A stretch of DNA of 19,068 bases from Lachnospiraceae bacterium UBA1753 (lineage in GTDB: Bacteria; Bacillota; Clostridia; Lachnospirales; Lachnospiraceae). Position 1 is the first letter of the stretch. Each line of letters opens with the position of its first letter. The notes beneath the pieces were generated by a model. That model searched no databases. It saw nothing but the letters and a program-made list of their open reading frames with translations, and was not told the origin of the DNA. The DNA lies in NCBI GenBank assembly GCA_002317595.1, contig DCHL01000065.1:1-19068 (forward strand). The letters run 5' to 3'. Below, piece by piece: positions 7,693 to 15,756 of the stretch. The translations under genes were made by a program, and so were the position numbers.

Positions 7693-9821
7693 TGAATGGA
7701 AATAATAAGAAAAATGAAATACTGATCTTTGGAGGCACGACAGAGGGGCGTCGCCTTGTGGAAATGCTCAGCGGTGAGGCGTATACCAATGTACATGTGA
7801 CGCTCTGCACTGCTACGGAGTATGGCGGGGAAGTAATATCAGATCCTGGGGATAATGTTTCGATCCGCTGTCAGAGGCTCGATTCTGATGAAATGGAGTC
7901 GCTTCTTGTAATGCTTAAGCCAACAATCTGTATTGATGCAACCCACCCCTATGCTGTGAATGTCAGTCAGAACATTGCCGTTGCCTGTGAGAAGGTGGGA
8001 GTTGAGTGCGTAAGAGTCCTGCGAGATGCTGCGGAGTATGATGAAGACAAGGTGATGGTTGTTGACAGCATTGAAGCTGCAGTTAGATTACTTGAGAATA
8101 CGAAGGGGAATATTCTTATTACAACAGGCTCTAAGGAAATCGAAAAATTCTGCTCACTGTCTGGATTTGAGGAGCGCTGCTATGCGCGGGTACTTCCGGT
8201 TATGGATTCAATCAATAAGTGCCACAGCTGTGGAATAAGGGCTGACCGTATTATTGCGATGCAGGGACCATTCTCTCAAAAGTTAAATGAAGTTTTAATA
8301 AAAGCATTTAACATTGAATATATGGTTACCAAAGAGTCTGGAAGTGCAGGTGGATTTACAGAGAAGATAATGGCCGCAGAAGCGACGGGAACGTCAATGG
8401 TTATCGTCCGAAGACCTGAGCAAAAAATAAATCAAAATACAATGTTTCTTTCGGAAATGATGGAACGCTTGAAAACAGAGTATTCTTCATCGAATGAAAA
8501 ATGTGAAAAAGAGAGCGCTGCGAAAACGACACAAGTGACACTTGTGGGAATCGGTCCGGGTTCTGTCTCTGAAATGACTATTTCATCAATAAAAAAATTA
8601 GCAAATAGTGATTTAATTATTGGAGCATCAAGAATGATTGCTGCTGCTAAGGAGGCACTTTTATTCTGCGATGGAAATGGTATTGAAAGAAATATTAATG
8701 TTAGGTTTAAGCAGATTTATGATATTGAAAAAATCAGCGAGATGATTTGCGAATCTGGAGACGGAAGCATATCGGTTGTTTTTTCTGGAGATGTCGGGTT
8801 TTCATCTGGAGCGCTCAGGCTCAAAAAAATCCTGGAAGAGAAAAACATATGTTGTGATATTGTCAGCGGACTGTCATCCCTTCCGATATTTTTTGACAGG
8901 GTTGGATTGCCCTGGGAGAGAGCTAAGCTTATGACCTTTCACGGACGTGATTGTGCTGAAGGTTCGATAACGGGAGTTATCGCAACTGAGCACTACGTGG
9001 GAATCCTTCCCAAGGATGGAGAGCATGTGCAGGAAATATGTTCTGAACTCTCTAGGCGCGGTCTGGGAGATGTTAAGGTCCATGTCGGAGAGCGGCTTTC
9101 ATATGAGGATGAGAAGCTTGGATGTTTTTCTGCTGGCCAGCTTGCAAAAATGCCCAGTGGCAGTTTTCTGATTGATACGCTGAGCGCGGTAATTTTTGTC
9201 AATGAGAACTGTGTGCCGGCTGACAGGTCGCTGGTTGGAATAAGGGATGATGAATTTATCCGGGAGAAAAATTCAAGGGGCAACCTCATTCCGATGACTA
9301 AGTCTGAGGTCAGGGCTGTAATTATGTCTAAGCTTTGCCTTAGTAAAGCTTCCCTTCTGTGGGACATTGGAGCGGGTACTGGCTCGGTAAGTATCAGGGC
9401 GGCGGCAATTCTTGAGAAGGGTTCTGTCGTGTCCTTCGAGAAGAATGACGAAGCTTCTGATCTGTTTGAGAAAAATGTCGCGAAATTTGGATTTGATAAT
9501 ATAAGGCTTATAAGAGGGGATGCCCTGGATGGCATTTCTGAAATAGGAGACGCTCGGCCGACTCATGTGTTCCTCGGTGGCACGTCAGGGGAGATGAGCT
9601 GTATCCTTGAGAAGCTTGCAGAAATGAAGAGAAGTATGAGGGTGGTTGCAAGTGCTGTGACCCTGGAAACCCTGGCTGAGATAACCAGACTTGCCAGAGT
9701 GTATTCGAAAGATACAGAACCTGACATAGTCCAGCTTGGTGTTTCAAGAAGTAAAAAACTTGGCGAGCACAGTCTGATGCAGGCGGAGAACCCTGTATAT
9801 ATTGTAAGTTTTGATTTATAG
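7692..9821 (+). CDS. CobK/CbiJ-CbiE-CbiT triple-fusion protein
   Basis: One 709-aa frame joins three enzymes. Residues 1 to ~260 are precorrin-6A reductase (CobK/CbiJ): ILIFGGTTEGRRL at the N-terminus, DATHPYAVNVSQNI and ITTGSKEIEKF. A hydrophilic Ser/Glu/Lys-rich linker spans about 260-281. Residues ~282-520 are the C5-methyltransferase CbiE: VTLVGIGPGS and FSGDVGFSSGA. Residues ~530-709 are the C15-methyltransferase/decarboxylase CbiT: MTKSEVRA near 535 and the cofactor loop DIGAGTGS near 558. The three activities act in succession (6A reduction, C12 acetate decarboxylation with C15 methylation, C5 methylation). The ATG overlaps the cbiH stop by one base (TGATG); a TTG three bases earlier is possible. 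CbiE-CbiT fusions are common as CobL; the added reductase is less usual. Confidence 0.93.
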   Translation: MNGNNKKNEILIFGGTTEGRRLVEMLSGEAYTNVHVTLCTATEYGGEVISDPGDNVSIRCQRLDSDEMESLLVMLKPTICIDATHPYAVNVSQNIAVACEKVGVECVRVLRDAAEYDEDKVMVVDSIEAAVRLLENTKGNILITTGSKEIEKFCSLSGFEERCYARVLPVMDSINKCHSCGIRADRIIAMQGPFSQKLNEVLIKAFNIEYMVTKESGSAGGFTEKIMAAEATGTSMVIVRRPEQKINQNTMFLSEMMERLKTEYSSSNEKCEKESAAKTTQVTLVGIGPGSVSEMTISSIKKLANSDLIIGASRMIAAAKEALLFCDGNGIERNINVRFKQIYDIEKISEMICESGDGSISVVFSGDVGFSSGALRLKKILEEKNICCDIVSGLSSLPIFFDRVGLPWERAKLMTFHGRDCAEGSITGVIATEHYVGILPKDGEHVQEICSELSRRGLGDVKVHVGERLSYEDEKLGCFSAGQLAKMPSGSFLIDTLSAVIFVNENCVPADRSLVGIRDDEFIREKNSRGNLIPMTKSEVRAVIMSKLCLSKASLLWDIGAGTGSVSIRAAAILEKGSVVSFEKNDEASDLFEKNVAKFGFDNIRLIRGDALDGISEIGDARPTHVFLGGTSGEMSCILEKLAEMKRSMRVVASAVTLETLAEITRLARVYSKDTEPDIVQLGVSRSKKLGEHSLMQAENPVYIVSFDL

Positions 9822-9832
9822 GAGTAGTGCTG

Positions 9833-11230
9833 ATGAATTATAGCAGCATCACAATTAGCGGAGATAGGAGCGGCGCAGGCAAGACGACATTTACCTGCGC
9901 GTTGCTTAACATACTTAAGAAGAGAGGATACAGTGTATGCTCTTTTAAGTGTGGCCCGGATTATATCGACCCAATGTATCACAGGAGTGTCATGGGCATT
10001 CCGTCAGGAAATATTGATTCCTATTTTACATCTGAGGATGTGATGCGAAGAATCGTGTCAGATAAGATGAAAAAATGCGGCGCCTCTTTCAGCGTGATTG
10101 AGGGAGCGATGGGCTATTATGACGGACTTGGAGGTGTATCGACAGAAGGCTCCTGTTATGACATTTCAGTAAAACTGTCGAGTCCTGTTATTCTGATTGT
10201 CAATGCGTCAGCGGTCAGTGTTTCCCTAGCGGCTTCCATAAAGGGAATGCTCGAATTCAGGAGTGACAATAAGATATCTGGCGTTATATTAAACTGCGTG
10301 TCTCATAATTTCTATCCGAGACTTAAGGACGTGGTGGAGAAGGAATGTGGTGTTAAGGTTCTTGGATATATTCCACCAGGAATGAGCGGCATACCCTCAA
10401 GGCACCTGGGACTGGTGGCACCTGAAGAAATATCGGATTTTGAGAGGTGGCTTGCGAATGTTTCAAAGCAGGTTGAGAGTACGGTTGATATTGATGGCAT
10501 AATCTCCCTTGCTGGCGACTGTGAACTTTTGGAAGAGGAGAACTGTGAGGCGGCATGGAGACCCAAATCCACAGCTGATGGGAAAATAAGATGCACGATT
10601 GCAGTGGCCAGGGATGAAGCTTTTTCCTTCTATTATGAAGAGAACATCAACCTACTAAGACGGCTGGGGGCGGTGATTAAATATTTTTCCCCGATAAATG
10701 ATGAGAAAATACCGGAGGATGCTGATGGACTTATTCTTGGCGGCGGCTATCCTGAGAACTGTGCGAAGGAACTGGCGGGGAATACTTCCATGAAGGCGGA
10801 TATTCTGGAGAAAATCAGGAGCGGGATTCCTTTTCTTGCTGAGTGCGGCGGATTTCTGTATCTGCAGAAATCTCTCGCGGATACAGATGGAAATGTCTTT
10901 GAAATGGTGGGATTTTTTGATGACGGCGGAGAGAACACCGGTGGACTTATGCGCTTTGGATATCTTGAAGCCGAGATGAAGGAAGACTGTATTTTCGGTG
11001 CCAAGGGAACTGTTCTTAGAGGGCACGAGTTTCATCACTGGGATGTGTCTGATCCAGGGAATGATGTCATCGCCAGAAAGCCTTTTGGAATGGACTATGG
11101 ATGCATGAAGTGTTCGGACAGCTATGCTGCGGGATTTCCGCATTTCTACTATGAGAGCAATCCAAAAGCGCTGAAGAACTTTATTGATAAGTGCGAGGAG
11201 TATGGGAAAAAATATGACAGACAGGCTTGA
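9833..11230 (+). CDS. cbiA: Cobyrinic acid a,c-diamide synthase CbiA (CobB)
   Basis: CbiA amidates the a and c acetate side chains using ATP and glutamine. The 465-aa protein has an N-terminal P-loop, GDRSGAGKTT (from residue 10), then FKCGPDYIDPMYH, and a C-terminal class I glutamine amidotransferase-like domain. That domain carries the nucleophile in AECGGF (C338), GGGYPENCAKEL before it, and GHEFHHWD near 397. The frame opens at GTG 9827, but AGGAG (9820-9824) is 8 nt before the ATG at 9833 and only 2 nt before the GTG, so I take the ATG. The gene follows the fusion gene by 11 bp and overlaps cobT by 17 nt. Confidence 0.95.
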   Translation: MNYSSITISGDRSGAGKTTFTCALLNILKKRGYSVCSFKCGPDYIDPMYHRSVMGIPSGNIDSYFTSEDVMRRIVSDKMKKCGASFSVIEGAMGYYDGLGGVSTEGSCYDISVKLSSPVILIVNASAVSVSLAASIKGMLEFRSDNKISGVILNCVSHNFYPRLKDVVEKECGVKVLGYIPPGMSGIPSRHLGLVAPEEISDFERWLANVSKQVESTVDIDGIISLAGDCELLEEENCEAAWRPKSTADGKIRCTIAVARDEAFSFYYEENINLLRRLGAVIKYFSPINDEKIPEDADGLILGGGYPENCAKELAGNTSMKADILEKIRSGIPFLAECGGFLYLQKSLADTDGNVFEMVGFFDDGGENTGGLMRFGYLEAEMKEDCIFGAKGTVLRGHEFHHWDVSDPGNDVIARKPFGMDYGCMKCSDSYAAGFPHFYYESNPKALKNFIDKCEEYGKKYDRQA

Positions 11231-12323
11231 CGAACTTTCATTTTCTCCAGAGATATACAGGCAGACAAAGCGGCAGTGGGATAAGGTCGCAAAACCAATA
11301 GACAGTCTGGGACTTCTCGAGGACTGCGTCTGCAGGATAAATGCAGTTAAGGGTGATGCGGATTATCGCGGAAGGATTAAAAATGCGCTTGTTATTTTTT
11401 GCGCAGACCACGGAGTCGTCGCCGAGGGAGTCACTCAGACTGACAGCTCTGTGACGAAGATTGTCAGCGACAACTTTGCGGCGGGGAAGTCGACTGTGAA
11501 TATCATGGCTGCGGCGTCAGGAACCGATGTGTACACAGTTGATGCGGGAATGGACTGTGGGCAGTACGATACCGTGGAGCTTATGACTGGCTGTGTGATT
11601 GATAGAAAAATAAGAAGAGGCACCAGCAATCTTCGGGTGGAGGCTGCAATGAGCGAGGAGGAGTGCGAGCGGGCCTTAAAATATGGAAGCGAGATCGCCA
11701 GGCAGCTTAAGGTCAAGGGATATGATATCCTCTCAACCGGCGAGATGGGAATTGGAAATACTACACCGACTTCGGTTCTCACGGCACTTCTTCTTGATAA
11801 GAGTGCGCAGGAAGTCGCTGGGCGCGGCGCCGGATTATCTGATCAGGGACTGGAAATAAAGACGCGGGTTATAGCTGATGCGATAGGTCGAATAAAGGCA
11901 GGGACCGGAGAAAAGTTTTCAGAAGAATCTGGCAGTAACCCTGCTCTGGTGAAGGAGTATCTCCGTCAGGGAGGAGGCTTTGAAATCGCCATGATGGCGG
12001 GGCTTTTCCTGGGCGGGGCAGAGCATGGAATCCCGGTTGTCATTGACGGCGTGATTTCTGCGGTTGCAGCACTTTCTGCGATGAGAATTGATGGAAGAGT
12101 CCAGGGTATACTGATTCCCTCGCATGTTTCTGCTGAAGGCGCAGGAAGCCTGCTTCTTGAAGAGATTGGACTTCCAGCAATCATTCACGGAAGGATGTGT
12201 CTTGGGGAGGGGACTGGCGCGATGGCACTGATTCCTCTTATTAACATGGCGTACGACGTGTACCGCAGCATGGGAACCTTTGAGGAATATGAGATAGAGC
12301 AGTATGAGAGATTTGAGGAATGA
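11214..12323 (+). CDS. cobT: Nicotinate-nucleotide:dimethylbenzimidazole phosphoribosyltransferase CobT
   Basis: CobT activates the lower-ligand base by exchanging it with nicotinate on nicotinate mononucleotide, giving the alpha-ribotide. The 369-aa protein matches the family length. It has CADHGVVAEGVTQ from residue 63, STGEMGIGNTTPTS (174-187), GGGFEIAMMAG, and the C-terminal LGEGTGA in which the glutamate (E332) corresponds to the known catalytic base. I chose the ATG at 11214 (MTDRLDEL). GAGGAG at 11195-11200 lies 13 nt upstream; an ATG at 11202 is too close to it. The 17-nt overlap with cbiA suggests coupled translation. No genes for making dimethylbenzimidazole are visible, so the natural base is unknown. 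Confidence 0.95.
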   Translation: MTDRLDELSFSPEIYRQTKRQWDKVAKPIDSLGLLEDCVCRINAVKGDADYRGRIKNALVIFCADHGVVAEGVTQTDSSVTKIVSDNFAAGKSTVNIMAAASGTDVYTVDAGMDCGQYDTVELMTGCVIDRKIRRGTSNLRVEAAMSEEECERALKYGSEIARQLKVKGYDILSTGEMGIGNTTPTSVLTALLLDKSAQEVAGRGAGLSDQGLEIKTRVIADAIGRIKAGTGEKFSEESGSNPALVKEYLRQGGGFEIAMMAGLFLGGAEHGIPVVIDGVISAVAALSAMRIDGRVQGILIPSHVSAEGAGSLLLEEIGLPAIIHGRMCLGEGTGAMALIPLINMAYDVYRSMGTFEEYEIEQYERFEE

Positions 12324-12859
12324 GCAGTTCTTTAGACTATGGAAAAATATATCTGGTGACAGGCGGAAGTGCTTCAGGAAAGTCTGAATATGCTGAGAAT
12401 CTTGCGGTTTCGCTCTCGGGCAAAAATCCTCTTGTATATCTTGCAACCATGTCTGCGCGGGATGCTGAGTCGCTTGATAGAATTAAGCGGCACAGGGAAA
12501 ACCGTCGCGGAAGGGGCTTTTTGACAGCGGAGCTTCCAATGAATGTCTCGCGGCTTGAGACGGATGGGACGGAGACAATACTGCTCGAGGATTTGTCAAA
12601 TCTCCTCGCAAATGAGATGTTCTCAGCTGGCGGGGATACGACAAGGATATTTGATGATATCATCAGGCTGTCGACGAAATGCAGCGCTCTTGTCATTGTC
12701 ACTAATGAGATTTTTACCGGCTGCTGTGGCTCGGCTGATGAATATACGAAAAAATATATTTTTTCACTGGCACGGCTCAATAGGGAGATAGCAGAGATAT
12801 CTGTGCAGCATACAGAGGTCGTGTGCTCTATACCGATTAGCCTGAAGGGAGAGGTCTGA
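12320..12859 (+). CDS. cobU: CobU-family adenosylcobinamide kinase/guanylyltransferase, divergent C-terminus
   Basis: CobU phosphorylates adenosylcobinamide and transfers GMP to it. This 179-aa protein has the P-loop GGSASGKS (15-22), YLATM, and RIKRHRENRRG, where H58 aligns with the histidine that becomes guanylylated in characterised CobU. LLEDLSNLLANEMF follows. The C-terminal third is unusual: where CobU proteins have a conserved NEVGMGIVP-type motif, this one reads NEIFTGCCG, and the rest is only loosely CobU-like. The start overlaps the cobT stop (ATGA). It is followed after one base by a second CobU-like gene that carries the missing C-terminal signature, so the two may act together. 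Confidence 0.85.
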   Translation: MSSSLDYGKIYLVTGGSASGKSEYAENLAVSLSGKNPLVYLATMSARDAESLDRIKRHRENRRGRGFLTAELPMNVSRLETDGTETILLEDLSNLLANEMFSAGGDTTRIFDDIIRLSTKCSALVIVTNEIFTGCCGSADEYTKKYIFSLARLNREIAEISVQHTEVVCSIPISLKGEV

Positions 12860-12860
12860 C

Positions 12861-13274
12861 ATGCTTATTTTTATTACGGGTGGAACTGGCAGTGGAAAGA
12901 CGGAGTTTGCTGAAAAATTGTGCTGCGAGATGCGGGATAATATAAATTCGCGATTTGCCGAAAAAATGGAATTGGAACTTAAGGACGATGGCGGCGAAAA
13001 TGAAATCAGGATTATTTATGATTTCAGCCAGGAAGTTAAATCCAGTCTTCTTGAAGGACGCGATGTGACTGCGCTGACTGAGGCGATTTTAGGTGAAGCA
13101 GGCAGCGGAATGCATCTGATTGTCATCGCGTCGGAGCTTGGCTGCGGCCTTGTGCCTCTGGATGCTTTTGAGCGGGAATACCGCGAAGTGAATGGACGGG
13201 CAACCTGCCTTCTTGCGCAGAATGCTGACAGGGTGTATCGTATGATTTCGGGAATTGCCCAGAGAATAAAATAA
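12861..13274 (+). CDS. Short CobU-like P-loop protein
   Basis: This 137-aa protein begins with a CobU-type P-loop, GGTGSGKTEFAE (from residue 7), and ends with the canonical CobU C-terminus: SELGCGLVPLD (91-101), a REVNGR segment and NADRVYRMISGIAQRIK. The middle part, where CobU has the guanylylated histidine and the LLE..T.ML strand, is missing or reduced, so the protein is about 45 residues short. It should bind nucleotide, but guanylyltransfer by itself looks unlikely. A GGGAGAGG ribosome site lies about 6 nt before the ATG, so it is well placed for translation and not obvious debris. It could be a partner of the preceding CobU, a separate kinase, or a decaying duplicate. Confidence 0.75.
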   Translation: MLIFITGGTGSGKTEFAEKLCCEMRDNINSRFAEKMELELKDDGGENEIRIIYDFSQEVKSSLLEGRDVTALTEAILGEAGSGMHLIVIASELGCGLVPLDAFEREYREVNGRATCLLAQNADRVYRMISGIAQRIK

Positions 13275-13292
13275 AAGAGGAACGGGGATATC

Positions 13293-14003
13293 ATGGGAAC
13301 AATAATTAACGTTGCAGCGATAATTGTCGGAGGCATTATCGGACTGCTGTGTGGATCAAGACTTGAAGAAAAATACCAGAACACTGCAGTAACCTGCTGC
13401 GGGCTGTGTACTTTATTCATAGGAATAACGGGTGCCCTTAGCGGAATGTTTTCCGTGGCAGATGGCAAGCTTGAGACTGCGGGCACGATGATGACCATCA
13501 TCTGCTTTGTGCTGGGTGGCTTCGTTGGTGAATTTTTTGATATAGATGGCAATCTGGAACGCTTCGGAAACTGGCTCAAGAAGAAGACTGGAAGCGAAGG
13601 CGACGGTGGATTTGTCAATGCCTTTGTCACGGTATCGCTCACAGTCAGTATCGGAGCGATGGCAATAGTAGGCTCAATCCAGGATGGAATCTACGGAGAT
13701 TACTCAACGCTGGCTGCAAAGTCGGTGCTTGATTTTGTCATTCTCATAGTGTTTGCGGCTTCAATGGGGAAGGGAGCGATTTTTTCGGCGATACCAGTTG
13801 GACTCCTGCAGGGAGGGGTTACGCTTCTGTCAAGATTCATCGAGCCGATTATGACTCCGGCAGCTTTGAGCAATATTTCGATCACGGGCTCAATCCTTAT
13901 TTTCGGGGTGGGCATCAATCTTCTTTGGCCGAAGAAGATTAAGGTAGCAAACCTCCTGCCGACTTTGATTTTTGCAGTGATCTGGGCATTTCTTCCAATA
14001 TAA
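13293..14003 (+). CDS. DUF554-family integral membrane protein
   Basis: This 236-aa hydrophobic protein matches the DUF554 (YdfK/YqgA-like) family. It starts MGTIINVAAIIVGGIIGLL, then has GITGALSGMF, a cytosolic-looking EFFDIDGNLERFGNWL segment, SIGAMAIVGSIQDGIYG and glycine-rich membrane helices to the end. I count about six or seven membrane segments. The biochemical role of this family is not established to my knowledge. The gene sits between the short cobU-like gene and cobS with gaps of 18 and 12 bp and in the same orientation, so it is almost certainly co-transcribed with cobalamin genes. A role in moving a corrinoid, a precursor or a metal would be inference from context only. Confidence 0.85.
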   Translation: MGTIINVAAIIVGGIIGLLCGSRLEEKYQNTAVTCCGLCTLFIGITGALSGMFSVADGKLETAGTMMTIICFVLGGFVGEFFDIDGNLERFGNWLKKKTGSEGDGGFVNAFVTVSLTVSIGAMAIVGSIQDGIYGDYSTLAAKSVLDFVILIVFAASMGKGAIFSAIPVGLLQGGVTLLSRFIEPIMTPAALSNISITGSILIFGVGINLLWPKKIKVANLLPTLIFAVIWAFLPI

Positions 14004-14015
14004 AGAAGAGGGTGT

Positions 14016-14897
14016 ATGAAAAAAATATTTTCTGCCATAATAATGGCTATCTCAACCTACACAAAAATTCCGATGCCGAGACTGTCTGAGGAGGCAGCTG
14101 CAGAAGGGTACAGAAATGCCCTTGCAGCATTCCCACTCTGCGGTCTTTTTGTTGCTGTGCTTCACCTTACAGTTCTGATTCTGTCGGCCATAGTTTCAGT
14201 TCCTGAGTTTGTGCAGGCAGTGCTTCTGACTATCGCACCAGTACTTGTTACTGGCGGAATTCATCTTGACGGATACATGGATGTGAGGGATGCGGTGAGC
14301 TCATATCGGTCGGTCGAGAAGAAAATTGAGATTATGAAGGACCCGCATGTGGGTGCCTTTGCGGTGATGAGCCTCGCTGTATACCTGCTGTTAATGACAG
14401 CTGTGTCATATGAGGAGGCGGTTCTGTTTGGCATTATGGCAAGCAAGAAAAGAGTGATTTTTGCTTTGGCAGCCACGTTGATTTTCTTTCTGGGGAGATG
14501 TGCATCCGCCCTCAGTGTCCTCCTGCTTCCCAAGCTTAGAAGTGAAGGCATGGCCAGTGAGATGAGCAAGAACATAAAATCACTTAGAGGTGAACAAAAG
14601 ATGGCTGTCAGGGGAATGATTGCCGACGGACGTGTCAGAATATTGATTTTTGAAGCTGTAGTCGGTTCAATAGTGCTGGCTGCTATGCCGTATATGCTTG
14701 GCGAAGGAGTGTATCGGTGGGCGGGTGTGATTCTGCTTGCTGTGATGACCCTTGTGATAATCCGTTTTGTTAAGGTTGTGAAAAGTGAGTTCGGCGGGAT
14801 CAACGGAGACCTCGCAGGCTACTGTTTATGCCAGTTTGAGCTGATTTCACTTGCTACACTGACAATAGTGTCATTTGTTGCGGGAGGTGGATTATGA
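14016..14897 (+). CDS. cobS: Adenosylcobinamide-GDP ribazoletransferase (cobalamin synthase) CobS
   Basis: CobS joins adenosylcobinamide-GDP with alpha-ribazole or its phosphate at the membrane. The 293-aa protein has the family signature GGIHLDGYMDVRDAVSS (D85 within it) and EKKIEIMKDPHVGAFAV (near 100-115), both rich in the acidic residues that hold magnesium. N-terminal TYTKIPMP is also typical. Several hydrophobic helices make up the rest. AAGAGGG just upstream of the ATG serves as ribosome site. The end overlaps the next gene as ATGA. It follows the DUF554 gene, placing two membrane proteins side by side. Confidence 0.95.
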   Translation: MKKIFSAIIMAISTYTKIPMPRLSEEAAAEGYRNALAAFPLCGLFVAVLHLTVLILSAIVSVPEFVQAVLLTIAPVLVTGGIHLDGYMDVRDAVSSYRSVEKKIEIMKDPHVGAFAVMSLAVYLLLMTAVSYEEAVLFGIMASKKRVIFALAATLIFFLGRCASALSVLLLPKLRSEGMASEMSKNIKSLRGEQKMAVRGMIADGRVRILIFEAVVGSIVLAAMPYMLGEGVYRWAGVILLAVMTLVIIRFVKVVKSEFGGINGDLAGYCLCQFELISLATLTIVSFVAGGGL

Positions 14898-15595
14898 AGC
14901 TTCTGCTCTTAAGGCACGGTGCTACGGCAGGCAATCTTGAGAAACGGTTTATCGGAGTGACGGATGATCCTCTCTGCGATAGCGGAAGAGATGAACTTGC
15001 TTCGATAATAAATGGATTGGCGGGGGAGGATGCCTCGAATTCTGAATTGACTGCACTGATAAGCAGAATCTGCTTTTCGGCAGGTGAAGGTGGCAGAGGT
15101 GGTGATGACATTTTTGTCAGTCCACTGAGCCGGTGCCGTGAGACTGCCAGTATATTTTTTCCCCAAGCACGACAGAATCTGTGTGAGGATTTTCGCGAGT
15201 GCGATTTCGGGATTCTCGAGAACCATACTCATGAAGAAATGATGTCAAATGACAGATATGTCAGATTTATTGAGAGCGAGAAGAACGAAGAATTTCCTGG
15301 CGGAGAAAATATTGAAGGATTCCTGTCAAGATGTGCAGATTGTTTTGCCAGTCTTGCTGATGTCGCAGAAGGGGAGAAGAGGCTTCCGGTTCTTGACGCA
15401 GAAGAAATATGCGGAGAGGAAATTCTGATTGCTGTTGTTCATGGGGGAACAATCATGGGCATTATGAATGCATTCAGTGAGGAGAAGGAGAATGTTCCAT
15501 ATTATAAGTGGTCCCCTGCCAATGGGCATGGATATTATGGAGACGTGGTATTTTCAGATGGGCAGGTTCTGATAAGGAATGCGCATCCAGTGTGA
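14894..15595 (+). CDS. cobC: Histidine phosphatase, likely alpha-ribazole phosphatase (CobC-like)
   Basis: This 233-aa protein belongs to the histidine phosphatase (phosphoglycerate mutase-like) superfamily. Catalytic residues are visible: LRHGAT (R7, H8), SPLSRCRET (R80), ECDFG (E102) and VVHGG (H183). ECDFGILE and the position directly after cobS fit CobC, which removes phosphate from alpha-ribazole phosphate or adenosylcobalamin phosphate. It is a little longer than typical CobC (about 200 aa), with a Gly/Ser-rich insert near 42-72 and another near 155-175. The ATG overlaps the cobS stop, with GGGAGG upstream. The superfamily is certain; the substrate is inferred from context. Its stop codon lies within the first of three direct repeats. 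Confidence 0.85.
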   Translation: MKLLLLRHGATAGNLEKRFIGVTDDPLCDSGRDELASIINGLAGEDASNSELTALISRICFSAGEGGRGGDDIFVSPLSRCRETASIFFPQARQNLCEDFRECDFGILENHTHEEMMSNDRYVRFIESEKNEEFPGGENIEGFLSRCADCFASLADVAEGEKRLPVLDAEEICGEEILIAVVHGGTIMGIMNAFSEEKENVPYYKWSPANGHGYYGDVVFSDGQVLIRNAHPV

Positions 15596-15650
15596 TAAAA
15601 GATTTCATATTGTGATAAATGATTTTCTATTGTGATAAAAGATAAAAGAT
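15591..15650. repeat. Three 20-bp direct repeats upstream of a response regulator gene
   Basis: Three units begin with TGTGATAAA at exactly 20-bp steps (15591, 15611, 15631). The first two share about 16 of 20 bases; the third diverges in its last third. The first unit overlaps the cobC stop codon. The array ends 26 bp before the -35 box of the next promoter. Units two helical turns apart in such a place suggest a protein-binding array. Confidence 0.7.
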
Positions 15651-15676
15651 TTTATATAATTATGTACATGAGTTCT

Positions 15677-15705
15677 TTGCCAAAGACGGTAAAGGTGTGT
15701 ATAAT
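15677..15705 (+). promoter_or_regulatory. Sigma-A-type promoter of the response regulator gene
   Basis: TTGCCA (15677-15682, 5 of 6 matches) and TATAAT (15700-15705, 6 of 6) are separated by the ideal 17 bp. The expected start near 15712 gives a leader of about 45 nt containing the AGAGGTG ribosome site. This separates the regulator gene from the cobalamin operon transcriptionally. Another TATAAT at 15655-15660 has a poorer -35. Confidence 0.65.
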
Positions 15706-15756
15706 GGAATGCATGAAAAGACACATTGTATTTCATGGGTTAGAGAGGTGTTTTCA

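Noticed and set aside
9330..9351. Inverted repeat AAGCTTT/AAAGCTT inside the fusion gene
   Set aside because: It has an 8-nt loop and no T-tract, and lies between the CbiE and CbiT domains of a continuous frame; it could be chance. No terminator is called.
15697..15756. 20-residue N-terminal extension of the response regulator
   Set aside because: It overlaps the -10 box at 15700-15705, whereas the ATG at 15757 has a well-spaced AGAGGTG and begins the receiver-like fold directly.
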